DNA from: Clostridium sp. CAG:575
Lineage (GTDB): Bacteria > Bacillota > Clostridia > TANB77 > CAG-508
DNA: 5,580 nt
Direction: 5' to 3'
Assembly: GCA_000435535.1 (NCBI GenBank)
Contig: FR884519.1
Span: 32,935 to 38,514 of the forward strand
Shown: piece by piece, positions 1 through 5,580 of the stretch
Position numbering within the stretch: the first letter of the stretch is position 1
Layout of the letters: each line of letters begins with the position of its first letter
Notes under the pieces: model-generated
What the model saw: only the letters and a program-made list of their open reading frames with translations
The model's database searches: none
Told to the model about the DNA's origin: nothing
Translations under genes and position numbers: made by a program

Positions 1-2837
1 TATTCTAAATACTTTTTCAAAAACTTGCCTGTGTAACTCTGTTCATTCTTGCAAATTTGTTCTGGTGTGCCAACAGCAACAATCTGTCCTCCACCTTCTC
101 CACCTTCTGGTCCTAAATCAATAATATAATCACATGTTTTTATTAAATCCAAATTATGTTCAATAACAATTATTGTATTTCCTGTATCTACTAATCTTTG
201 TAATATATCAACTAGTTTGTGTACATCTGCAATATGAAGTCCTGTTGTTGGTTCATCTAAAATATATAATGTTTTTCCAGTTGCTTTTTTAGAAAGCTCT
301 GTTGCAAGTTTAACTCTTTGTGCTTCTCCTCCTGATAATGTTGTTGATGGTTGTCCTAGTTTGATATATCCTAGTCCCACATCATATAATGTTTGAATTT
401 TTTGTTTTATTTTTGGTATTTTGTCAAAAAATTCTAATGCTTCTTCTACTGTCATATCAAGTACATCAGCAATATTTTTGCCTTTATATTTTACTTCTAA
501 TGTTTCTCTATTATATCTTTTTCCTTTACATACCTCACAAGGTACATAAACATCTGGTAAGAAGTGCATTTCTATTTTATGAACTCCATCACCATTACAG
601 CTTTCACATCTTCCTCCTGCCACATTGAAGCTAAATCTTCCTTTTTCAAATCCACGTAATTTTGCTTCATTTGTTCCTGCAAATATGTCTCTAATTAAGT
701 CAAATACTCCTGTATATGTGGCTGGGTTTGAACGTGGTGTTCTTCCTATTGGTGATTGGTCTATATTTATTATTTTGTCTATATTTTCTAGTCCTTTCAC
801 TTCTTTACATTTTCCAGGTTTTTCTGATGTTCCATTTAACTCTTTTGCTACTGTTTTATATAAAACTTCATTTACAAGTGTTGATTTTCCTGAGCCTGAT
901 ACTCCTGTTACACAATTAAATACTCCTAATGGAAATTTCACACTTATATTTTTCAAATTGTTTTCTGTTGCATTCTTTACTTCTATTACTTTTGATTTTA
1001 CTGCTTTTCTTCTTTTCTTTGGAACTTCTATTTTTTTTCTACCGCTTAGATACTGTCCTGTAACAGAATCTTTTACTAATTTAACTTCTTCGGCTGTTCC
1101 TTGTGCCATAACATTTCCACCATGTACACCTGCACCTGGACCAATATCTATAATTTGATCTGCAGCATACATTGTATCTTCATCATGTTCTACAACAATA
1201 AGCGTATTTCCTAAATCTCTTAGTTTTTTTAGTGTTGCAATCAATTTATCATTGTCTCTTTGATGAAGTCCAATACTTGGTTCATCTAAAATATACATAA
1301 CCCCTGTAAGTCCTGAACCAATTTGTGTTGCTAAACGTATACGTTGTGCTTCCCCTCCTGATAAAGTTCCAGCACTTCTTGATAATGTTAAATATTCAAG
1401 ACCTACATCTATTAAAAATTGAAGTCTTGTGTTAATTTCTTTTAAAATCATGTCTGCTATCATTGCTTCTTTTTGAGTTAATTTTAATGTACTCAAAAAT
1501 TCTTTTAATGCTTTTATTGACATTTCTGTTATTTCATTTATATTTTTTCCATTGATTTTAATACACAAAATTTCTTTCTTTAAACGCGCTCCATTACATG
1601 TATAACAATGAGAATTTGTCATATACATTTCGTAAAAAGCTCTCATTCCTTGTGATTGTGTTTCACTATGACGTCTATCTAGTGTAGGTAACACCCCTTC
1701 AAATGGTGCTGTAAATTTTCTTACACCAGCTGCTGATGAATATTCAAAATCAATTTTTTCATCACCTGTACCATATAAAATTTTTTCCATAAACCATCTT
1801 GGTAATTTTTTAATTGGAACACCTTTTATTTCTACATCATAATGTTTTGCTATACTTTCAAAATACATTTTAGCCATTGTGTCGCCCTTTTTCATAGTAC
1901 TTGCTCCAAAGGCTTTTATTCCATCATATAATGTCTTACCTTTATCAGGAACTATTAAATCTTCGTCCATTTTCATCAAATACCCAATACCCATACATGT
2001 TGGACAAGCACCATATGGATTATTAAAAGAAAACATTCTTGGTGTTATTTCTGGGAAGCTAAAACCACAGTCTGGGCATGCATAGTTTGAGCTATATAAA
2101 ATCATTTTATTTTCTTCACTTGTAATTACATTTACAAGCACTAAGTTTTCTGCATTTTTTAATGCTGTTTCTACAGATTCTGTAAGTCTGCTTCTTATTT
2201 CTGCTTTGACAACTAATCTATCTACAATTAATTCTATTTCATGCTTTTTATTTTTATCTAATTTTATTTCATCTGATAAATCGTAAATTTCCCCATCAAT
2301 TCTAGCTCTTACAAATCCATCTTTTTGATATCCTTCTAATTGTTTTACAAATTCGCCTTTTCTACTTCTTACAACAGGTGCTAATATTTGTATTTTTGTG
2401 CCTTCTTCTAAATCCATAATATTATCAACTATTTGGTCTATTGATTGTTTTTCAATTTTTTTACCACAATTAGGACAATATGGAACTCCTATATTGGCAT
2501 ATAATAAACGTATGTAATCATATATTTCTGTAACTGTTCCAACAGTTGAACGTGGATTTTTTGAAGTTGTTTTTTGGTCTATTGATATTGCAGGAGATAG
2601 TCCTTCTATTGATTCAACGTCTGGTTTTTCCATTATTCCTAAAAATTGTCTCGCATATGATGACAAGCTTTCTACATATCTTCTTTGACCTTCTGCATAT
2701 AATGTGTCAAATGCTAAAGAAGATTTTCCTGACCCTGATAATCCTGTTACTACAATCATTTTATCTCTTGGTATTTCTAAATTGATGTTTTTTAAATTAT
2801 GTTCTTTTGCGCCTTTTATAATTATCTTATCATTCAT
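1..2837 (-). CDS. uvrA: UvrA, excinuclease ABC subunit A (3' end cut by window edge)
   Basis: UvrA is the damage-sensing ATPase of nucleotide excision repair; it loads UvrB onto lesions in the cytoplasm. One open frame of 945 codons runs from ATG at 2837 to the window edge with no stop. Visible motifs, in order: Walker [10 protein letters not shown] (residues 32-40); the [16 protein letters not shown] stretch (93-108); a CPNCG pair (121-125) in the UvrB-binding region, as in Gram-positive UvrA; first zinc site C254/C257/C278/C281; ABC signature LSGGEAQR (492-499); Walker [11 protein letters not shown] (516-525) and H551; second Walker [10 protein letters not shown] (645-653); second zinc site C744/C747/C767/C770; second signature LSGGEAQR (834-841); Walker [11 protein letters not shown] (859-868) and H894. 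The last residues read [10 protein letters not shown], the usual C-terminus. The next two bases are TA, so the stop (TAA or TAG) is probably cut by a single base. The start is supported by AGGAG 8 nt upstream and by the normal UvrA N-terminus. No frameshift or missing key residue is seen. Confidence 0.98.
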   Translation of the reverse strand, partial: MNDKIIIKGAKEHNLKNINLEIPRDKMIVVTGLSGSGKSSLAFDTLYAEGQRRYVESLSSYARQFLGIMEKPDVESIEGLSPAISIDQKTTSKNPRSTVGTVTEIYDYIRLLYANIGVPYCPNCGKKIEKQSIDQIVDNIMDLEEGTKIQILAPVVRSRKGEFVKQLEGYQKDGFVRARIDGEIYDLSDEIKLDKNKKHEIELIVDRLVVKAEIRSRLTESVETALKNAENLVLVNVITSEENKMILYSSNYACPDCGFSFPEITPRMFSFNNPYGACPTCMGIGYLMKMDEDLIVPDKGKTLYDGIKAFGASTMKKGDTMAKMYFESIAKHYDVEIKGVPIKKLPRWFMEKILYGTGDEKIDFEYSSAAGVRKFTAPFEGVLPTLDRRHSETQSQGMRAFYEMYMTNSHCYTCNGARLKKEILCIKINGKNINEITEMSIKALKEFLSTLKLTQKEAMIADMILKEINTRLQFLIDVGLEYLTLSRSAGTLSGGEAQRIRLATQIGSGLTGVMYILDEPSIGLHQRDNDKLIATLKKLRDLGNTLIVVEHDEDTMYAADQIIDIGPGAGVHGGNVMAQGTAEEVKLVKDSVTGQYLSGRKKIEVPKKRRKAVKSKVIEVKNATENNLKNISVKFPLGVFNCVTGVSGSGKSTLVNEVLYKTVAKELNGTSEKPGKCKEVKGLENIDKIINIDQSPIGRTPRSNPATYTGVFDLIRDIFAGTNEAKLRGFEKGRFSFNVAGGRCESCNGDGVHKIEMHFLPDVYVPCEVCKGKRYNRETLEVKYKGKNIADVLDMTVEEALEFFDKIPKIKQKIQTLYDVGLGYIKLGQPSTTLSGGEAQRVKLATELSKKATGKTLYILDEPTTGLHIADVHKLVDILQRLVDTGNTIIVIEHNLDLIKTCDYIIDLGPEGGEGGGQIVAVGTPEQICKNEQSYTGKFLKKYLE

Positions 2838-2845
2838 TTTTAACA

Positions 2846-2850
2846 CTCCT
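2846..2850 (-). promoter_or_regulatory. Ribosome binding site of uvrA
   Basis: AGGAG lies 8 nt before the ATG at 2837, a strong Shine-Dalgarno at ideal spacing. It selects this ATG over any downstream Met and sits 6 nt after the GGGACA arm of the hairpin at 2857-2871, so the hairpin does not cover it directly. Confidence 0.85.
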
Positions 2851-2856
2851 ATTATC

Positions 2857-2871
2857 TGTCCCACAGGGACA
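2857..2871 (-). repeat. TGTCCC-TGT-GGGACA hairpin in the uvrA 5' leader
   Basis: This is a perfect 6-bp inverted repeat with a 3-nt loop. It lies between the predicted transcription start (near 2878) and the uvrA ribosome binding site, so it would be part of the uvrA leader RNA. The same 15 bases occur at 4088-4102. No U-tract follows on the minus strand, so it is not an intrinsic terminator for this direction. It could be a REP-like palindrome, a protein binding site or an mRNA-stabilising structure; the sequence does not decide which. Confidence 0.75.
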
Positions 2872-2884
2872 CATCTTCTTTCAC

Positions 2885-2913
2885 ATTATACTATATTCGA
2901 TTCTTAAAAACAA
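2885..2913 (-). promoter_or_regulatory. Predicted sigma-A promoter of uvrA
   Basis: Reading the minus strand, TTGTTT (2913-2908) is followed by a 17-nt spacer and a perfect TATAAT (2890-2885). The start would be near 2878, giving a leader of about 40 nt. The promoter begins 11 nt after the DUF2974 stop codon, so uvrA can be transcribed on its own or by read-through. I see no GAAC-N4-GTTC LexA/DinR box of the Firmicute type around it. The copy upstream of the DUF2974 gene has the same spacer length and the same -10. Confidence 0.7.
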
Positions 2914-2924
2914 GAGTTTGGTAA

Positions 2925-4040
2925 TTATTTCTTCTTCCACACAATACTTCCTCTATATTGTAATTTTGCAAAAGCATTATCTTTTGCAATAGAAAATAAA
3001 CAAAATAATGTCTCTGTAATAATCTTTTTACTTTCTTCATCTATATTTTTATAAGTTTTTAAAATAGTTTTTGCGTTAACAAACCAGTTCTCACTTAATT
3101 CATGCATTCTATGTGCATTTGTATTATTTAGTATAGCAAAAATAGTATCAATAAACTGTTCTCTTTGTTCTGGACTAACCTTACTTAACCACCCTCTAAT
3201 TGTTTCATTTACAAATTCACTTCCGTCTGTAATTTCATCTACTCTAACAAATTCATTGCCTAATACCTGCCAACTATATAAATCGTGTTGCATAATTCCA
3301 GTTTGTACACTTTCTAAAACTGTATATTTTTCTTCATGATTTAATAATCTTCCAAATACTGATGATTGAGGAATAAATGTATGTACTTTTTTAATCATGT
3401 TTTTGTACTCATCTAATTTAATAATTTCATCACTAAAACCTGGTCCATCATTATTATAAACATTTATAATTCTATTTTTAACACTGTCATTTGAAAATAC
3501 TGCTGCATATACAGCTAAGTTTCCGCCTTTTGAATGTCCTCCAACTCTTAATTTTATATTAGGATATTCTTTAGCAATTTCTTCTAAGTATTTTACAGAA
3601 TCTAATTGTGATGCAACATGACTTTTAAAACTCATGTTGAAATCTTCTTTCCATCCAACTATTGTATTATCTGTTCCTCTATAAGATACATATATAGTAT
3701 CATCTGGCATCAATACAGTAATTGCCGAAAATTGTTTTTCCTCTTCTTCATCTATTTTATTTATATATTTTACAGCAATCATATTTTTAAATCTTTCTGC
3801 TTTTTCGAGTGCTGGTAACAAATTAACATCATCTTTCCATAAAATATCTTCTGGTTTAATATTTGCTTTTTTATATCTTTTGGCTAATTCCTCAATACTA
3901 ACATTTTCATTTTCTTTTATTAATTCATCAAATGGAAGATATGAAAATCTTGCTAATATTAAATTATCAATTTCATTAAATTCATCTTGTTCTAACGTTA
4001 AGTCTCCTCTCCATTGTAAATAATCAAATATATTTGCCAT
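2925..4040 (-). CDS. DUF2974 (Mbeg1-like) alpha/beta-hydrolase, probable serine esterase or lipase
   Basis: The product is 371 aa when started at ATG 4040. It begins MANIFDYLQWRGDLTLEQDE, the standard start of DUF2974 proteins as I recall them. Lipase-like features are a YRGTD oxyanion-type motif (residues 120-124), the nucleophile elbow GGHSKGGN with Ser170 (167-174), NDGPGF with candidate acid Asp198, and MQHDLYSW with candidate base His252. No signal peptide or membrane segment is evident, so it is probably cytoplasmic. Substrate is unknown. The frame stays open 26 codons further up to an ATG at 4118, but I reject that start: its AT lies inside a TATAAT -10 box, and the extra residues simply translate a TGTCCC/GGGACA repeat. 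ATG 4040 has AGAGG 8 nt upstream. The gene sits between metK and uvrA, flanked by two copies of a direct repeat, which suggests it may have been gained as a cassette. Family assignment is firm; the triad and enzyme activity are inferred. Confidence 0.9.
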   Translation of the reverse strand: MANIFDYLQWRGDLTLEQDEFNEIDNLILARFSYLPFDELIKENENVSIEELAKRYKKANIKPEDILWKDDVNLLPALEKAERFKNMIAVKYINKIDEEEEKQFSAITVLMPDDTIYVSYRGTDNTIVGWKEDFNMSFKSHVASQLDSVKYLEEIAKEYPNIKLRVGGHSKGGNLAVYAAVFSNDSVKNRIINVYNNDGPGFSDEIIKLDEYKNMIKKVHTFIPQSSVFGRLLNHEEKYTVLESVQTGIMQHDLYSWQVLGNEFVRVDEITDGSEFVNETIRGWLSKVSPEQREQFIDTIFAILNNTNAHRMHELSENWFVNAKTILKTYKNIDEESKKIITETLFCLFSIAKDNAFAKLQYRGSIVWKKK

Positions 4041-4048
4041 AATATCAT

Positions 4049-4053
4049 CCTCT
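4049..4053 (-). promoter_or_regulatory. Ribosome binding site that sets the DUF2974 start
   Basis: AGAGG (GAGAGG with the preceding base) lies 8 nt before ATG 4040 and directly after the last GGGACA arm of the repeat cluster. The alternative ATG at 4118 is preceded only by promoter sequence with no Shine-Dalgarno, so this site decides in favour of 4040. Confidence 0.75.
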
Positions 4054-4054
4054 C

Positions 4055-4102
4055 TGTCCCAAAGGGACGGTTCTTGTGGGACATTTTTGTCCCACAGGGA
4101 CA
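4055..4102 (-). repeat. Cluster of TGTCCC/GGGACA palindromes, REP-like, in the DUF2974 leader
   Basis: In transcription order this reads TGTCCC-TGT-GGGACA, AAAA, TGTCCC, ACAAGAACC, GTCCC-TTT-GGGACA. Three mutually exclusive stems can form: arms 4102-4097 with 4093-4088 (6 bp, loop 3), arms 4093-4088 inverted against 4083-4078 (6 bp, loop 4), and 4068-4064 with 4060-4056 (5 bp, loop 3). On the plus strand the middle reads GGGACGGTTCTTGTGGGACA. From memory, GGGACGGTTCT-type motifs recur between genes in many clostridial genomes and are often considered REP-like; I could not search for this. The block 4055-4087 is absent from the copy in front of uvrA. Confidence 0.75.
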
Positions 4103-4165
4103 CATCTTTTTTTGACATTATACTACATTTGATTTTTAAAAACTAGAGTTTTGAAATTATTTTTT
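4088..4165 (-). repeat. Direct repeat copy A (metK side)
   Basis: This copy matches 2857-2933. It contains the last seven codons and TAG stop of metK, a promoter, and the TGTCCC-TGT-GGGACA hairpin. If the palindrome cluster is seen as an expansion within the element, the copy extends to 4053, because both copies then end in GGGACAGA. The repeat enters the metK coding end, so this copy may be the original and the uvrA-side copy the duplicate, or the element may have supplied the last residues of MetK. Confidence 0.85.
4117..4145 (-). promoter_or_regulatory. Predicted sigma-A promoter of the DUF2974 gene
   Basis: Reading the minus strand, TAGTTT (4145-4140) is followed by a 17-nt spacer and TATAAT (4122-4117). 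The -35 is poor and overlaps the TAG stop codon of metK; the -10 is perfect and is followed directly by G, creating the misleading ATG at 4118. The start would fall near 4110, upstream of the palindrome cluster, giving a leader of about 70 nt. The weaker -35 compared with the uvrA copy (TAGTTT against TTGTTT) suggests lower strength. Confidence 0.6.
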
Positions 4166-5264
4166 CCCACTCTAAATCATTTTTTCCAAAATGTCCATAA
4201 TTAGTTGTTTTTGAAAATATTGGCTTGTCTAATTTCAAGTATTTAATAATGCCTTGCGGTGTTAAGTCAAATTTATTTTTTATAATTTCTACAATTTTTT
4301 CTTCACTAATTCTTCCTGTTCCAAATGTATTTACAAAAATTGATATTGGTTCTTTAATTCCAATTCCATAAGATAACTGTATTTCACATTTTTCTGCTAA
4401 TTCATTTGCTACTATGTTTTTTGCAATATGCCTTGACATATATGCTGCTGAACGGTCTACTTTTGTTCCATCTTTGCCTGAAAATGCTCCTCCACCATGT
4501 CTGCTATATCCGCCATAAGTATCCATTATTATTTTTCTTCCTGTAAGACCCGTATCTCCTAATGGTCCTCCAATTATAAAACTTCCTGTTGGATTTATAT
4601 ATATTTTTGTATTTTTATCTATTTTATCTTCTGGAATTATTCTATTTATAACTTTTTCTTTTATATCCTCTTTTAATTTTATTAAATCCGTTCCCTTTCT
4701 GTATTGTGTTGATATCAATATTGTATCTATTCTTTTTGGAATATTATTTTCATATTCGATTGTTACTTGTGTTTTTCCATCTGGTCTTAAGTATGGTAGT
4801 TCATTATTTTTTCGTACTTCTGTCAATTTTTTAGAAAGTTTATGTGCAATTTCAATAGGATATGGCATATAGTTTTCTGTTTCTTTACATGCGTAGCCAA
4901 ACATTATTCCTTGGTCTCCAGCCCCACCAATATCTACACCTTTTGATATATCTGGGCTTTGTTTTGTTATATTTATATAAACTTTGCAAGTTCTATAATC
5001 AATATCCGTTTCGGAATTATCATATCCTACTTCTTTGATTGTTTGTCTTGCAATTTGTTCTATTTCGTTTGTTTTTATATTTGTTTTAGATGTTATTTGA
5101 CCTGCTATTATTATTTCATCTTTAGCTGCAAATACTTCAACTGCTACTTTGGATTTATTGTCTTCTTGTATATATCTGTCTAATATTTTGTCAGCTATTG
5201 TATCACATAATTTGTCTGGATGTCCTTCTGTTACGCTTTCTGATGTAAAATAGTATTTTTCCAT
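4143..5264 (-). CDS. metK: S-adenosylmethionine synthetase (methionine adenosyltransferase)
   Basis: MetK makes S-adenosylmethionine from ATP and L-methionine, releasing phosphate and diphosphate. It is a cytoplasmic Mg2+/K+-dependent enzyme, usually a tetramer. The 373-residue product starts MEKYYFTSESVTEGHPDK with His15 and Asp17 at the ATP/Mg site. Signature 1, GAGDQG, is at 114-119, followed by IMFGYA; signature 2, GGGAFSGKD, is at 257-265, followed by TKVDRSAAY with the expected K and D. The end carries the usual NYGHFG (355-360). It is somewhat shorter than the roughly 380-395 aa common in the family, partly because the loop before GAGDQG is only SKGVDIG. The start has a purine-rich AGGAAAGAG upstream and the family N-terminus. 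The gene ends in TAG, which overlaps the -35 of the next promoter, and no terminator follows, so read-through into the DUF2974 gene is likely. All catalytic motifs are intact. Confidence 0.98.
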   Translation of the reverse strand: MEKYYFTSESVTEGHPDKLCDTIADKILDRYIQEDNKSKVAVEVFAAKDEIIIAGQITSKTNIKTNEIEQIARQTIKEVGYDNSETDIDYRTCKVYINITKQSPDISKGVDIGGAGDQGIMFGYACKETENYMPYPIEIAHKLSKKLTEVRKNNELPYLRPDGKTQVTIEYENNIPKRIDTILISTQYRKGTDLIKLKEDIKEKVINRIIPEDKIDKNTKIYINPTGSFIIGGPLGDTGLTGRKIIMDTYGGYSRHGGGAFSGKDGTKVDRSAAYMSRHIAKNIVANELAEKCEIQLSYGIGIKEPISIFVNTFGTGRISEEKIVEIIKNKFDLTPQGIIKYLKLDKPIFSKTTNYGHFGKNDLEWEKIISKL

Positions 5265-5273
5265 TTTCTAAAT

Positions 5274-5282
5274 CTCTTTCCT
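5274..5282 (-). promoter_or_regulatory. Ribosome binding site of metK
   Basis: The minus strand reads AGGAAAGAG, ending 9 nt before the metK ATG. It is a weaker match to the Shine-Dalgarno than the AGGAG of uvrA, but its position and purine content fit, and there is no competing upstream start. Confidence 0.6.
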
Positions 5283-5350
5283 ACTTGTTATTTTTAAGTT
5301 TTTATTTATTATTTTGTACATTTATCAATAAATTAATCCTATTTAAATGA

Positions 5351-5386
5351 ATTTAGCCATGCAATGTCTAAATTACATGACTAAAT
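5351..5386 (-). repeat. 11-bp inverted repeat in the metK leader
   Basis: Arms 5386-5376 and 5361-5351 (minus-strand ATTTAGTCATG and CATGGCTAAAT) pair over 11 positions around a 14-nt loop. The one non-Watson-Crick pair is a U-G wobble in minus-strand RNA, whereas it would be a C-A mismatch in plus-strand RNA. That favours a function in the metK-direction transcript. The loop itself contains another ATTTAG. No U-tract follows, so it is not a standard terminator for the upstream gene. It may instead be an operator or a leader structure. Confidence 0.5.
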
Positions 5387-5408
5387 ATTAACATATACTT
5401 TTATTTTT

Positions 5409-5580
5409 TTAATCTTTTTCAATTTCTAATATTTCCTCTTTAGTCAATTTCGTAATTTTCATTATTATTTCAATTTGTATATTTTCTTTTAGCATTTCTT
5501 TAGCTATTTCCTTACTTTTTTCTTTAGCTCCGTAATTCTATGCCTTCTTCACGAACTTTTCCTTCTGTTACTTTTCTATT
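5409..5580 (-). pseudogene. Frameshifted C-terminal tail of an Rpn / PD-(D/E)XK transposase-like protein
   Basis: Two overlapping minus-strand frames together read like the charged C-terminal tail of Rpn-type (recombination-promoting nuclease / putative transposase) proteins. The first, from the edge to a TAA at 5524, ends TEGKVREEGIELRS. The second, open from 5537 to a TAA at 5409, contains GAKEKSKEIAKEMLKENI and then KITKLTKEEILEIEKD. Dropping one base near 5530 joins them into ...GIELRAKEKSKEIAKEML..., so a one-base insertion (or a two-base deletion) has broken the frame. The nuclease core would lie beyond the right edge and cannot be seen. The tail's Lys/Glu-rich helix followed by an ITKLTKEEI segment is the basis for the family call, which comes from memory of such tails and is tentative. 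A sequencing error at this spot would give an intact gene instead. Confidence 0.55.

Larger units (their letters stand above)
2857..2933 (-). repeat. Direct repeat copy B (uvrA side)
   Basis: These 77 bases match 4088-4165 with about 9 substitutions and one 1-base gap by my manual alignment (about 87%). In transcription order the copy holds the last codons and TAA stop of the DUF2974 gene, a promoter, and the TGTCCC/GGGACA hairpin. Weaker similarity seems to go a few bases further into the gene: TGG-AAG-AAG here aligns with TGG-GAA-AAA in metK, with a 2-nt gap. The two copies are in the same orientation and flank the DUF2974 gene. Confidence 0.85.
5265..5408 (-). other. metK leader / intergenic region
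   Basis: This is a very AT-rich 144-bp stretch. It should hold the metK promoter, but no candidate is convincing: the best I see is TTGATA (5328-5323) with an 18-nt spacer to TAAAAA (5304-5299). It also contains the inverted repeat at 5351-5386. I looked for a SAM-I (S-box) riboswitch, common on Firmicute metK, and found neither its conserved core nor a terminator hairpin with a U-tract. Confidence 0.5.

Noticed and set aside
625..1158. A 177-codon plus-strand frame and several smaller ones across 389-2907
   Set aside because: They lie antisense to uvrA, which has an unbroken 945-codon frame with all family motifs. Their translations are low-complexity Phe/Leu/Ser-rich, as expected for the reverse of AT-rich coding DNA, and none resembles a known family.
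1..2837. Possible frameshift or truncation of uvrA
   Set aside because: The frame at the start codon and the frame of the C-terminal motif at the left edge are the same. All ATPase and zinc motifs appear in order at the expected spacing, so only the stop is cut.
2838..2924. LexA/DinR operator in front of uvrA
   Set aside because: No GAAC-N4-GTTC palindrome is present. GAATCGAATAT in the spacer does not fit the motif.
3618..3818. Plus-strand open frame opposite the DUF2974 gene, and a similar one at 4959-5183 opposite metK
   Set aside because: Both are antisense shadows rich in Phe, Tyr, Ile and Cys. I see no convincing ribosome binding site, and they overlap well-supported genes.
4055..4102. 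CRISPR-like array
   Set aside because: The repeated units are 5-6 bp palindrome arms with 3-10 nt between them. There are no repeats of 24-40 bp and no spacers of even length.
4088..4115. Plus-strand intrinsic terminator (hairpin followed after CATC by a run of T)
   Set aside because: The stem is only 6 bp, no plus-strand gene ends here, and the T run is not kept in the other copy of the repeat, where it reads CTTCTTTC.
5265..5408. SAM-I (S-box) riboswitch on metK
   Set aside because: I could not find the conserved S-box core or a terminator hairpin with a U-tract. Only a simple AT-rich inverted repeat is present.

Overview
The window is strongly AT-rich. Its proteins look clostridial: a UvrA of Gram-positive type, a short MetK and a DUF2974 (Mbeg1-like) hydrolase. 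TGG is used for Trp and no in-frame TGA is needed, so the standard code applies. I read it as a low-GC Firmicute, probably a member of Clostridia. Species cannot be told from this sequence.

All the genes lie on the minus strand, so in the direction of transcription (right to left) the order is as follows. First comes a frame-disrupted tail of an Rpn/PD-(D/E)XK-transposase-like gene at the right edge (5409-5580). Next is a 144-bp leader containing an inverted repeat. Then comes metK (S-adenosylmethionine synthetase, 5264-4143), followed by a 102-bp gap filled by a promoter and a cluster of TGTCCC/GGGACA hairpins. After that lies a DUF2974 alpha/beta-hydrolase gene (4040-2925), then an 87-bp gap carrying a second copy of the same promoter and hairpin. 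Last is uvrA (2837 to beyond position 1), which is complete except for one base of its probable stop codon.

The most notable structure is a direct repeat of about 78 bp on both sides of the DUF2974 gene (4088-4165 and 2857-2933, about 87% identical by eye). Each copy starts at the 3' end of the gene upstream and carries a sigma-A-like promoter with a 17-nt spacer and a TGTCCC-TGT-GGGACA hairpin. The metK-side copy also holds an extra 33-nt block with a GGGACGGTTCTTGTG motif, typical of REP-like dispersed elements. The arrangement looks like a gene cassette bounded by homologous repeats, or two insertions of one dispersed promoter-bearing element. It would also put the hydrolase and uvrA under near-identical promoters.

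The three intact genes cover methyl-donor synthesis (metK), an uncharacterised serine hydrolase, and nucleotide excision repair (uvrA). They have no obvious shared pathway. I see no tRNA, rRNA or CRISPR array, no complete mobile element and no plus-strand gene.
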